From assembly GCF_004762035.2 (NCBI RefSeq), contig NZ_SIJK02000039.1, positions 1 through 44,783 of the forward strand: DNA of 44,783 nt, written 5' to 3'. The notes under the pieces are model-generated. The model ran no database searches and had not been told where the DNA came from. It saw nothing but the letters and a program-made list of their open reading frames with translations. The stretch is from Candidatus Chloroploca mongolica (GTDB lineage: Bacteria > Chloroflexota > Chloroflexia > Chloroflexales > Chloroflexaceae). Shown here piece by piece: positions 8,664 through 16,791 of this stretch. The number at the start of each line of letters is the position of its first letter. The stretch's first letter is position 1. The position numbers were made by a program, and so were the translations under genes.

Positions 8664-8775
8664 GGGCGATTGCATCATACGAAACCGGAATACAACGGGG
8701 CACCCGCAAGGGGTGCCCGTACCGGGGCGGGGGCCGAATCCGGTGTAGGGGCACCCCTTGCGGGTGCCCTTGCGG
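8664..8775. repeat. GC-rich palindromic repeat cluster
   Basis: AGGGCGATTGCATCATACG, then GGGGCACCCGCAAGGGGTGCCC and GGGGCACCCCTTGCGGGTGCCC hairpins. 8724-8775 repeats 1-52 of the window. 8481-8663 upstream holds no gene I recognise. Confidence 0.7.
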
Positions 8776-9093
8776 GTACTCGTGGCAAAATCGATTGTGG
8801 GGGAAACGTGCGCTCCGTGGCGTCATACGCCCGCACCTGATAGTTGCCCTCTTCCCGTACCTGGAAGTGGGACATCTCCTCCTCATCCGTCGTTGTGACC
8901 TGAAGCAGTGCCTCCGCTTGCGCCAAGCTGACGCGCAACCCCACCTGTGGCAGACCATTGGGCGCAGCCGAACCAATAAGTAGGGCTGGTCGAACTGGGC
9001 GTAGCACGGTCTCCCCCTGGCGGGGGTGGGTCGGTGCCGCTTGCGAATTGGGGATGCGCGGTAGCATAACCGTTACGAGCAGGAGCATACAGA
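8776..9093 (-). pseudogene. Internally deleted copy of the secreted repeat-protein gene
   Basis: 8821-9093 aligns without gaps to 2984-3256, the signal-peptide and first half-domain region of the gene at 195-3305. It carries a few substitutions (for example DAAGMYHF became DEEEMSHF). 8776-8802 matches 123-149, the sequence downstream of that gene's stop. So this is a copy of the whole locus that lost about 2.8 kb of coding sequence. The frame then reads into GC-rich repeat. Its start codon region is also missing: the leader joins directly within the signal-peptide codons at 9093/9094. Confidence 0.85.
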
Positions 9094-9155
9094 AGGGGCG
9101 TTTCGCTGACAATTTTGTCATCTTGGCGTGACAGGTTGGGCGCGGGTGTCGATCG
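9094..9155 (-). promoter_or_regulatory. Conserved leader, copy C (truncated)
   Basis: Minus-strand CGACACCCGCGCCC, CCTGTC, CGCCAAGA and TGACAAAATTGTCA match copies A and B. The downstream hairpin and GGCTACTTAT block are deleted. It sits in front of the decayed secreted-protein copy, so leader and gene were duplicated together. Confidence 0.6.
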
Positions 9156-9263
9156 CCCTGTGGCGTGGCCCAAGGGGTATGGTCAGAGAGGTGGGATGGG
9201 TACGGATCGCCCCAACCTCCTCCGGCTGAGCAATGGGGGCAAGCTGCAACTAAGGGGGCTACG

Positions 9264-9404
9264 ATGACGGCACAGCCGCAACGCACGTTCACCGAAATGG
9301 CAACCGGGCTCTATACCTATCCTGATGTCACGGTGGTGGGTGAGCAACCCCGATTTCTGGACAGGCTCATGCCGTCCCTCAATAATGGTAGCGGCATGCA
9401 ATGA
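9264..9404 (+). pseudogene. Uma2-family nuclease remnant
   Basis: The frame from ATG 9264 encodes MTAQPQRTFTEMATGLYTYPD and continues VTVVGEQPRFLD. ATGLYTYPDVxVVxxxPxFLD is a hallmark of Uma2 (DUF820) PD-(D/E)XK-like proteins, normally about 190 residues and well inside the protein. Here the N-terminus is fused almost directly to it and the C-terminal half is missing. The 3' end overlaps the antisense YoeB gene. Confidence 0.6.
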
Positions 9405-9633
9405 TGATGATCTCGTTCGCAGTCGCAGCGTACACCAGACGATGCTCGTCGTTAATGCGTCGTGACCAGTAACCGCTGAGATCGGCCTTGAGCGGCTCCG
9501 GCTTGCCGATGCCTTCAAATGGTGAGCGCATAATATCTTGGATCAACAGATTGATGCGCCTGAGTAACCTGCGATCTTGCGTTTGAAACCATACGTAGTC
9601 TTCCCAGGCCGAACGCGAAAAGCAGAGTTTCAT
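9379..9633 (-). CDS. Txe/YoeB-family toxin
   Basis: The 84-residue protein is the usual length for YoeB. It shows FSRSAWEDYVWFQTQDRRLLRRIN, then SPFEGIGKPEPLKADLSGYWSRRINDEHRLVY and the terminal CRYHY, all signature positions of the family (Glu in GxGKPEPLK, Arg in SRRI, terminal HY). YoeB binds the ribosomal A site and cleaves mRNA. It overlaps the antitoxin stop by four bases (ATGA type), so the pair is co-translated in antitoxin-toxin order. Confidence 0.93.
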   Translation of the reverse strand: MKLCFSRSAWEDYVWFQTQDRRLLRRINLLIQDIMRSPFEGIGKPEPLKADLSGYWSRRINDEHRLVYAATANEIIIIACRYHY

Positions 9634-9884
9634 ACCTCAAAGAGTTTCCGTTCTGCGATTGCGCCATCTGTGACTTCGGCGATCGAGGTGCGTAAGTGAG
9701 CCGCATTGGCGGGACTTGCAAGCAGGTAGCGCGTTTCTTGCCAAGCCGCGTATTCTTCCTGTGGTAACATCACAACCTGTTGCCCACTTGCCAAAAGCAC
9801 AATAGTTGGAGCGGCATCGTCAAGAACTTGCGTGAGCAACCGTTCCAGATCCCGCTTGGCTTCCTCAAGGGTGACGATCTGCAT
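9630..9884 (-). CDS. YefM/Phd-family antitoxin
   Basis: The 84-residue protein starts at ATG 9884, 11 bases after AAGGAG. Upstream in-frame sequence is repeat, so the longer frame is rejected. The N-terminus MQIVTLEEAKRDLERLLTQV and LLASGQQVVMLPQEEYAAWQET follow the YefM pattern, with an acidic/basic C-terminal toxin-binding tail. It should neutralise the YoeB-like toxin encoded immediately downstream. An AT-rich stretch at about 9905-9955 probably holds the promoter. Confidence 0.9.
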   Translation of the reverse strand: MQIVTLEEAKRDLERLLTQVLDDAAPTIVLLASGQQVVMLPQEEYAAWQETRYLLASPANAAHLRTSIAEVTDGAIAERKLFEV

Positions 9885-9989
9885 ATGCTTGCATACTCCT
9901 TCGGTTGCTTGTAGCGATTGAACTTCATTCGCTCTTAGTATAGCGCGATTGTTCTGTGGGTTCAAGATCGGCACCAGTTGCAACCAGGG

Positions 9990-10416
9990 CGATTGCATCT
10001 TCCGTGTATGCACCCCACCAGGGCACCCCTTGCGGGTGCCCGCCCGTACATCGGATGCGGCCCTGGCCCCGGTAGGGGCACCCCTTGCGGGTGCCCGCCC
10101 GTACACCGGATTCGGCCCTGGCCCCGGTAGGGGCACCCCGTGCGGGTGCCCGCCCGTACACCGGATGCGGCCCCCGCCCCGGTAGGGGCACCCCGTGCGG
10201 GTGCCCCGTTGGATCCGGTTTCGTATGATGCAATCGCCCTGGCCCCGGTAGGGGCATCCCTTGCGGGTGCCCGCCCGTACATCGGATGCGGCCCGGCCCT
10301 GGTAGGGGCACCCCGTGCGGGAGCCCGCCCGTACACCGGATTCGGCCCCCGCCCCGGTACGGGCACCCCGTGCGGGTGCCCCGTTGGATCCGGTTTCGTA
10401 TGATGCAATCGCCCTG
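9990..10416. repeat. Array of about seven 54-66 bp GC-rich palindromic repeats
   Basis: Units start at about 10021, 10076, 10131, 10186, 10252, 10306 and 10361. Each has a GGGCACCCC-TTGC-GGGTGCCC hairpin and a spacer like GCCCGTACACCGGATTCGGCC that is itself repeated. GATGCAATCGCCCTGG occurs at one internal joint and at the end. There are no unique spacers, so it is not CRISPR. All long open frames here are spurious. Confidence 0.85.
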
Positions 10417-10439
10417 CAGTGGCAACAAGCGTAACTTGG

Positions 10440-12914
10440 TTACGAACCATCCCCAAGCTCCTCCAGCCGCCCCCGCGCCCGCTCGGTCAACGGGTGCTGC
10501 GGCCCGTAGGCGCTGCTCAAGAGGCTTTCGAGCAGGCGTAATTCGACCAGCGCGGCGTCGCGTTTGCCCAGCATGATCAATGGTTCGACTGCGTTCAGCC
10601 GCGCTAGCAAGGTCGTCGGGTGGCGCTCGCCGAGTACGTCGCTGAGGCTCACCACGGCTGTGCGCTGCGTCTCACGCGCTTCGGTCAGGTCGCCCAGTGC
10701 GGCCAGGGCGGTGCCCAGGTTGATCTGCGCTGTGGCGACCCGTGGGTCGTTTGCGCCAAAGAGGGCGCTGGCTGTGGCGATGAGGGGCCGTAGTTGTGCG
10801 GCGGCTTCGCGGTGAAATTGGAGTTTGCTGAGCAAGAGCGCTAGGTTGTTGCGGGCCGCCAGGGTGGTGTTGTGCTCGGGGCCTCCCGTCGCTAACGCCA
10901 ACGCTAGCGCCTGTTCGTAGTGGTAGCGTGAGGCCGCGTAGTCGCCCAGTTCGCGCAGCAATTCGCCCAGGTTGTTGTGGCTCTCGGCTAGGGCCATGTC
11001 GCCCGGTGGAAGAATGCGCTCGCGGATGGCGAGCGCCTCTTCGTAGAGCGGGCGCGCTGCATCGCGGTTCCCCAGGAGCCGCTGCCATTCGGCTAGGTTG
11101 GCGATTACTTCGGCCCCCAGTGGGGTTTCGAGTTGAGCCTGGGTTGCTAGGGCGTCATAGGCCCGCTGTGCGTACGCTCGGCTGCTGTGTAGGTCGCCAA
11201 TCAACTCGCAGAGGAAGGGCATGCTGTTGAGCAGATCCGGCGCGGGTTCGCGGTTGCTTGCGTCAAGGCGGGCCATGTGCGGCAAGAGCAGCGGGGCTTC
11301 GCCGGGTTGCTGGTTCAGGTAGGCCTGTTCGGTGCGGGCGATCAGGGCGGTCACCAGCGCGGTGCGTTGCGGTGCCGCGCTCACCGTTGCTTGCGCACAG
11401 TCGGCCACGAGACGGTGGACGCGCAGCAGGCCTACGTCACTGCGTAACAAGCCCAGGTCGCGTAGGCGCCGTACGGCGAGCCGTGCCGCCCCCGCTGCGC
11501 TGCTGGTCGCGGCCGCCAGCAGTTCGCCGTCGAACGGTTCACCAGGCGCCAACCAGCCCACTGCGCCGAGCATCGTGCGGGCCAGGGCGTCGCCAGGGGT
11601 TGCTGGATCGAGTTGCTCAATGCTCAGGGCGAAGGTGCGCCCTAGGTGTTGCTCGTGGCGCGTGAGCGATGGCGCCGCGCCTTCCCCTTGTAGGGCCGTG
11701 TGTTCGAGTGGCCCCTGGGCCTGGAGTTCGCGGAGAAAGTTCGCTGGATCGCCCAGCCTCCGGTCGTCCTGATAGGTTTCGAGGTAGCTCCCGGCCAGGT
11801 GCAGCGCCAACGGCAGCCCGGCCAGTTCGTTCGCAATTGCGGCCAGGTGCGGATCGTTGCTGGCAAGATCGGGGCGGTAGCGGTGCAGCAACGCCACGGC
11901 GTCGGCAGAGGCAAGCTCGTGTAGCGGCAACTCGCTCACCCCGAGGCTGCGCGGCCAGCGGGCGCGGCGACTGGTCAGCACCACCCGGCAGCCGCCGCTC
12001 GTCGGTCGCCAGCGCAGCAGGGTCTCGTCCTCTTCGCAGTTGTCGAAGATCAAGAGGCGTGGAACCGGCGCTTGCCAGGCTTCAAGTACCAGTGCGGCCC
12101 GTTCGCTCAGGGTGAGGTCGCGCCAGTCGGGGTGTTGCACCAGTCCCGTTGCCCCACACACGGCCAGCTCGCGCTCAATTGCAGTCGGGTCGGCGCAACT
12201 GATCCAGAAGACGCCGCCGCTGAAGTATTGTCCATACCGATGAACCAGTTCGCTTGCCAGGCTTGTCTTGCCCACCCCACCAATGCCGGTGATCGCCACG
12301 GCTTCGCCCACCCCCTGATCGCGGAGCAGGCGCACCAGGTTTTGCAATTCCTGGTCCCTGCCCCCAAAGAGCCGCGCCGGGGCAAGTGGCATGCGATGGG
12401 GCACAGGAAGCGTGGTGGGCGGTGGCGGTGGCCGGGTCGGATCGAGGTGCAAGGTGGCACTAGGTGCGCCGGGTGTCGCGGGACTGGCCCGACGCACTAG
12501 GTCGTCAATCGCGGCTAGCAGGGTGACAGGATCGGGCTGTGGCGCGACTGAAGGCAATTCGATCGCAAGGTGCTGTTGGAGCGCTGCACGCCAGATCTCG
12601 GGTGGGAAGAGGCCACGCTGCAGCACCTCGGGGTAGCGGTCGAGGGGGAGGCGTGTCGAAATAAAGAAGGCGACTGCCTCCTCTGGGGTGCAGCGCTCAG
12701 CCTCGGGGAGCCCGGTTGTCAGCGCCTGCACGACGCGCAACGCCGCCTCGGGATCAGTGCTGAGGGCCCGGCTCTGATCGAGATAGGCGCGGTAGAAGTC
12801 ATCGTAGCTCCCAAAGCCGGCCCGGGCCGCCAGCGCCTGCTTTTGCAAACCGGCCCGGAGCGTCCAGGTATTGATTAACGTTCGCACCGCCTGTTTTGCC
12901 GCAATGTCATCCAT
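10440..12914 (-). CDS. NB-ARC STAND ATPase with C-terminal TPRs
   Basis: The protein has 824 residues. Residues 1-150 form a helical N-terminal region of no family I recognise, followed by a Pro-rich linker. The NB-ARC NTPase starts near 180: Walker A GIGGVGKTS 210-218, Walker B LLIFDN about 287-292, RVVLTSR sensor region near 330, GLPLAL 366-371. A winged-helix region and TPR-like helical pairs follow to the C-terminus (ESHNNLGELLRELGDYAASR and related, about 645-824). STAND ATPases of this type are signal-gated oligomerising switches in bacterial conflict and signalling. It lies 230 bases downstream of the CHAT gene on the same strand with its own candidate promoter. GAGG lies about ten bases before the ATG. 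Confidence 0.88.
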   Translation of the reverse strand: MDDIAAKQAVRTLINTWTLRAGLQKQALAARAGFGSYDDFYRAYLDQSRALSTDPEAALRVVQALTTGLPEAERCTPEEAVAFFISTRLPLDRYPEVLQRGLFPPEIWRAALQQHLAIELPSVAPQPDPVTLLAAIDDLVRRASPATPGAPSATLHLDPTRPPPPPTTLPVPHRMPLAPARLFGGRDQELQNLVRLLRDQGVGEAVAITGIGGVGKTSLASELVHRYGQYFSGGVFWISCADPTAIERELAVCGATGLVQHPDWRDLTLSERAALVLEAWQAPVPRLLIFDNCEEDETLLRWRPTSGGCRVVLTSRRARWPRSLGVSELPLHELASADAVALLHRYRPDLASNDPHLAAIANELAGLPLALHLAGSYLETYQDDRRLGDPANFLRELQAQGPLEHTALQGEGAAPSLTRHEQHLGRTFALSIEQLDPATPGDALARTMLGAVGWLAPGEPFDGELLAAATSSAAGAARLAVRRLRDLGLLRSDVGLLRVHRLVADCAQATVSAAPQRTALVTALIARTEQAYLNQQPGEAPLLLPHMARLDASNREPAPDLLNSMPFLCELIGDLHSSRAYAQRAYDALATQAQLETPLGAEVIANLAEWQRLLGNRDAARPLYEEALAIRERILPPGDMALAESHNNLGELLRELGDYAASRYHYEQALALALATGGPEHNTTLAARNNLALLLSKLQFHREAAAQLRPLIATASALFGANDPRVATAQINLGTALAALGDLTEARETQRTAVVSLSDVLGERHPTTLLARLNAVEPLIMLGKRDAALVELRLLESLLSSAYGPQHPLTERARGRLEELGDGS

Positions 12915-12999
12915 ACGTTGCTATCCTCACCACTCCCCAATTCTGGCGCTTACTTTCGCCAGCCTTGCCGACTCTCCACGGCCCTCTCGCTTTATCCTG

Positions 13000-13026
13000 G
13001 TTATACACCCGGGTGTACCTGAACAA
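13000..13026 (-). promoter_or_regulatory. Candidate promoter with palindromic operator for the NB-ARC gene
   Basis: On the minus strand TTGTTC (13026-13021) and TATAAC (13005-13000) are 15 bases apart. The perfect 14-base palindrome TACACCCGGGTGTA (13004-13017) fills the spacer and touches the -10. The short spacer lowers confidence in the promoter, but the palindrome itself is clear. The rest of 12915-13143 holds no gene. Confidence 0.4.
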
Positions 13027-13143
13027 CTTTGTCACCGGCCGCTGTGTCGGTGGCTTCATCGCAATGAGGTACACCATGCCCGCACAATTTTGGCTCTGTC
13101 TCGTCGGCGATCCCGGCAATGAGAATGGTGGTGGTGGCTAGGC

Positions 13144-15972
13144 TCAACGACAGACAACATGAAACCCTCCCCAGATGTAGGGCGTATGCAACATCGAACC
13201 GGTGACCTCTGGGCGTGCGCACAGGTCACGCTGCGCGTGGGCCAGCGCCGTTGGGGCGTCATGACCACCGGCCAGAGCCTGGTAGAGTGGTTCGAGGAGG
13301 GCGAGGAGGCCTTGATCGTAGACCGTCCAGAGGCTCGCTATGACGCTGCGCGCACCTGCGGTCAGTAGCGCCCGGCTGAGACTCAAGACTTCATCGCCGG
13401 GTAAGACCGCCCCGGCACCGCCTTCGCACGCGGTGAGGATGACCAGATGCGCCTGCAAGCGCAACTGGACGACGTCGTCGAGCAGCATGTCATCGTCGGT
13501 GAGCTTGATCTGAGCCAGTAGGCCATCCGCAGACCCGAGTTGGGCGTGGCTGGCGATCTGGATCAAGCCGTAACGCTCGAGCGCTCGCTGTGCATTGGCG
13601 GCGCGGAGGGCAGCCAGGGTGGCGGCCTGATCGCGGAGTTGCACCACGGGGCCGGGCCACGTCCGTGCTGCGATCTCCAGGTTCGCGCCGACGAGCGGCA
13701 ACGGCACGGCCCGGGTCCCAAACTCGCTGCAACCGATCAGCAAGGCCGGGGCGTGGGGATCGAGTGATGGCTGTGTCCGCGCGGCACGCAGGTTCGGCAA
13801 GATCTGCAGGATGGCCTGCTCGCAGAGCCACGCTTCGTTCACGCGTAGCGCAGCCCAGGCGAGCCCGTGCAGTGGCCCCGAGGGGACGATCAGGAGACGA
13901 TGCTGCGGCGCGAGCCGGGCCGTCAACCATGTAGGTAACAGGCATTGCCCCAGTGCGCTGAGCGTCGCCCACGCTGGTCGTTCAGCTTCTCGCAGTCGCG
14001 CCAGGTCGCGGTAGGTCATCAGGCGCTGGCCTGGCAGACAGGCCCGGTCGAGAAGTTGGTGTAGCTGCTGGTCATAGGGCCTCGTGGTACAAAAACTCCC
14101 CTCAGCGGTGACGCCAACCAGCAACAGCGCATCGTCAGTGAAGAGCGGGCAGAGCAGTGTCCACGCAAGGCCATAGGCCGCCGTCAATTCGTGGCGTAAC
14201 CGCACGGGATCGCAGGGTTCGACAGGTTGGTGTGGGGGCAGGGTGACATGGCGCGTGTGCAGCAGCGTCGTGAGGTAGTGTTCCACCGCAGCGTCGCGTT
14301 GGGCTGGCTCTGCCGAGCTCGACAGCGCCTCGCGCAACGCTCGCCCCGCCGCCTCACGCACTCCCGCCGTGGCAGGTTGGTGTGTCGCCTGGATCAACTG
14401 GTATTCCAGGCTCAAACTGTGCTGACTGTCGGCCAGCCGAAGGAGTGCGTCGTGGTCTTCCAACTGCACAGCCAGCTTCAGGGCCGCGTTATGCAAATCC
14501 TGGGCCTGCCGAAAAATCCCACTTGAGGCATGCTCGCTGGCGAGGCGACGACGCATCCCGGCCACGAGGGTTACGGCGGTGAAGTAGGCGTCGCGTGCCT
14601 CGTGCAACGCGCCCTTCTGCACCGCAATGCGCCCAAGTGCAGAGTGGACACGCCAGAGTTGGGCTGGACGATCGGCAAGATCGGCGGCAATCACATGCAA
14701 AAGCCGATCAGCTAGCTCAACGTCCCCGGCTTCAAGCTGGAGCCAGGCCAGTTCCAGTTGACAGGCGGCGGCGGCACCCCGGTTGCCCAGGGCCACGAAA
14801 CGGCTCGCCGCCGTCGCCCAGGTCTCGGCAGCCTCGGTCGTGCGCCCCAGTCCAAGCAACGCTCGCGCCCGCGCCTCCAGCAGTTTACATGCTCCCAGGT
14901 CATCACCGAGTCTTTCACCCTCGGCGGCCAGGGTGTCGGCCAAGGCCAGGGCGTGCGCCGGATCACCCTGGGCACAGGCGACCAGCACTTGGTTGCGCCC
15001 CGCGACGAAGGCAAGAAACGCATGCCCCCGTTCTCGGTAGGTCTGCGCGGCACGCTGGTAAACCGCCATCGCCAGATCGTAGAGTCCGCTCACATGCGCG
15101 ACGGTTCCGAGATTGAAATCGCATCCGGCTGCGTGGGCGTGACGACCAAGCGCCAGAAAGCTGGTACGAGCGGCGACGCCGCGGGCGATCGCGTGCCCAT
15201 AGTCATTCTGCAGATAGGCGACCGTCCCCAGGTCGCGTTCGCAGAGGGCCACCCGGAAGGGGAGATCGAGGCGTCGGTAGATGGTGTGGGCCTGCTCAAG
15301 CATCTGCTTCGCCGTAGCCAACGCTTCCCGCCGAAGCGCGAGCCAGCCTTGCTCAAACGCAACCCGGGCCACTTCGGCGCGGTGTCCCAACTGGCGAAAG
15401 AGGGCACCTGCCTGGTTGAGGCATTGCTGGGCTGTCGAGAAATCACCGCAGCCAATCGCGGCGACGCCGCTGACGTGGAAGAAGCGCGCTTGCAGGGCCA
15501 GGCTCGTGCGGGCTGTCACGAGCGGCGTGAGCATTGTTGTCAGGGTACGCGCCTCACGGTAGCGCCCGAGCACGTTCAAATGCGCCACTTGCTCACAGCG
15601 TGCTGCGAGCATCGCGTCGCCTCCTGGTAGCGTATGACACCTCGCGACGTGGTCTTCCCAGCCTGCCTGAAGTTCCGCCCCGCGACCCTGCAATTGCGCT
15701 AGCATCAACTGCGCACGTTCGCACAACAGGTGTGTCGCATGATCGGAGGGTGGCAGGTTTGCTGCGGCGGTGCCTAGCGCCTGCGCGGCAGCCTCAAGGC
15801 GTTCCCAGCGCAAGAGCGCCCAGCCAATGGCGAGCTCTTCATAGGCTGTTCGCGTACCCCGCTGCGACCACTGGCAAGCAATGCGCCCACTGCGCCGAGG
15901 ATCGCGCTCGGCCAGTTGCATCAGGCGTACCCACTGCGCCGTGGTTGTCTGGCGGGAACTCTGCAACGCCAC
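13144..15972 (-). CDS. TPR-CHAT protein (caspase-like peptidase)
   Basis: The 942-residue protein uses a GTG start, sharing one base with the upstream TAG. Residues 1-560 are TPR-like helical repeats rich in AxxxxGxLxxA patterns. The C-terminal 280 or so residues form a CHAT domain: LLIVPSGPLHGLAWAAL, then QIASHAQL with the candidate catalytic His near 809, LVILTACEGG with the candidate Cys near 849, the GARSVIASLW strand and the closing PYIWGGFHVV. CHAT domains are caspase/separase-clan cysteine proteases, and TPR-CHAT is the protease of type III-E CRISPR (Craspase). It follows the zinc-finger gene with a one-base overlap, so the two are translationally coupled and sit downstream of the sigma gene. 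Substrate unknown; the adjacent zinc-finger protein is the obvious candidate. Confidence 0.9.
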   Translation of the reverse strand: MALQSSRQTTTAQWVRLMQLAERDPRRSGRIACQWSQRGTRTAYEELAIGWALLRWERLEAAAQALGTAAANLPPSDHATHLLCERAQLMLAQLQGRGAELQAGWEDHVARCHTLPGGDAMLAARCEQVAHLNVLGRYREARTLTTMLTPLVTARTSLALQARFFHVSGVAAIGCGDFSTAQQCLNQAGALFRQLGHRAEVARVAFEQGWLALRREALATAKQMLEQAHTIYRRLDLPFRVALCERDLGTVAYLQNDYGHAIARGVAARTSFLALGRHAHAAGCDFNLGTVAHVSGLYDLAMAVYQRAAQTYRERGHAFLAFVAGRNQVLVACAQGDPAHALALADTLAAEGERLGDDLGACKLLEARARALLGLGRTTEAAETWATAASRFVALGNRGAAAACQLELAWLQLEAGDVELADRLLHVIAADLADRPAQLWRVHSALGRIAVQKGALHEARDAYFTAVTLVAGMRRRLASEHASSGIFRQAQDLHNAALKLAVQLEDHDALLRLADSQHSLSLEYQLIQATHQPATAGVREAAGRALREALSSSAEPAQRDAAVEHYLTTLLHTRHVTLPPHQPVEPCDPVRLRHELTAAYGLAWTLLCPLFTDDALLLVGVTAEGSFCTTRPYDQQLHQLLDRACLPGQRLMTYRDLARLREAERPAWATLSALGQCLLPTWLTARLAPQHRLLIVPSGPLHGLAWAALRVNEAWLCEQAILQILPNLRAARTQPSLDPHAPALLIGCSEFGTRAVPLPLVGANLEIAARTWPGPVVQLRDQAATLAALRAANAQRALERYGLIQIASHAQLGSADGLLAQIKLTDDDMLLDDVVQLRLQAHLVILTACEGGAGAVLPGDEVLSLSRALLTAGARSVIASLWTVYDQGLLALLEPLYQALAGGHDAPTALAHAQRDLCARPEVTGSMLHTPYIWGGFHVVCR

Positions 15973-16697
15973 TACCCACCTTCTGCTCGTGCAAGCGCAA
16001 TGGCAAGCTCGGGGCCATCCGGATCAGTAAGCGTGGCCAGCGGCAGGTGCGTCAGCAAGGCCACCTGATCATCACGCAGCGCCTGCACAAAGACCTGTTC
16101 GCCCAGACCAACCAGTACCGTCCCTGGGTGAGGAGGATGCACCCGTACTTCGAGGCACCACTGGTCAACATCGTGCGCCCCCACCGAGAGGCTGATCCGT
16201 CCTTCTGGTACATCTTCTTCAGCGACCAGTTGAAGTTCAGGCGTCGCACTGTTCCAGGCTGCTCCCGCTGCCAATTGGGGCGCAAAGACGTTCGCCAGGA
16301 AGGTGTGCGACAGACGGAGCGTCGGCTGATGCGCCTGGGGAAGCGGCGCAGTCAAGACCCCCGCGTCGGTTGCATCCATCAGCACGGCGGTATCGTGGTA
16401 CACCTCGGCGCACAAAGGACACGTCCACAGGTGCCACCAAACATCAGGAAATGCGCGTGCAGCGGCAACTGCCCCTTCACTCCGCTCTACATCGAGCATC
16501 GCTGGCAGATCCATTTCCGTCGTTGCACAACTCGGATCACGTGGTGCCGGAATACCAATGCGTTCAGCGAGAAACGTCAGCAACGCCGTCTGGCAACGAG
16601 CGCAATCCTGCACATGGGCCACCAGGGCCACAGGCGGAGGGGCCTCATCGTAGGCAGCAAGCCAGTGATGAACCTCAACACACGGCGAAGAACTCAT
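15972..16697 (-). CDS. Double zinc-finger putative anti-sigma factor
   Basis: The protein has 241 residues from ATG 16697, preceded by GGAAGG at good spacing; the ATG at 16712 lacks one. Two HxxxCxxC motifs are visible: HVQDCARC (28-35) and HLWTCPLC (89-96). That is the zinc-associated anti-sigma (ZAS) pattern, here duplicated. There is no membrane segment, so a cytoplasmic anti-sigma is expected. The C-terminal 90 or so residues look like a beta-sandwich (RISLSVGAHDVDQWCLEVRV). It lies between a sigma-like gene and the CHAT protease gene. Anti-sigma function is inferred from motif and context. Confidence 0.7.
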   Translation of the reverse strand: MSSSPCVEVHHWLAAYDEAPPPVALVAHVQDCARCQTALLTFLAERIGIPAPRDPSCATTEMDLPAMLDVERSEGAVAAARAFPDVWWHLWTCPLCAEVYHDTAVLMDATDAGVLTAPLPQAHQPTLRLSHTFLANVFAPQLAAGAAWNSATPELQLVAEEDVPEGRISLSVGAHDVDQWCLEVRVHPPHPGTVLVGLGEQVFVQALRDDQVALLTHLPLATLTDPDGPELAIALARAEGG

Positions 16698-16717
16698 CGT
16701 CGATCCTTCCATCTACG

Positions 16718-16791
16718 TAGGGAGGGCTTGGCGTCCCTGAGACCCTCCCTATCTCCTGAATGTGGCAAGTGCAGCTTGCAGACATTCAGGA
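16718..16791 (-). terminator. Two hairpins between sigma and zinc-finger genes
   Basis: The first has 10-base arms TCCTGAATGT (16754-16763) and ACATTCAGGA (16782-16791) with an inner GCAAG/CTTGC stem; it covers the sigma stop codon. The second has arms TAGGGAGGG (16718-16726) and CCCTCCCTA (16743-16751). Neither has a U-tract, so partial termination or mRNA processing is more likely than full termination. Confidence 0.45.

Noticed and set aside
8617-9292. Intact gene for the 8.7-9.3 kb minus-strand frames
   Set aside because: The similarity is only to the first 100 residues of the 195-3305 protein and the frame runs into repeat; it is a deleted copy.
9990-10416. Possible CRISPR array
   Set aside because: Units are 54-66 bp and the whole unit repeats, with no unique spacers and no cas genes nearby.
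9925-10456. Long open frames in several phases across the 10 kb repeat array
   Set aside because: They are translations of a 55-bp GC-rich repeat (ARGAPTGAR-like peptides), have no ribosome binding sites and lie in every frame.
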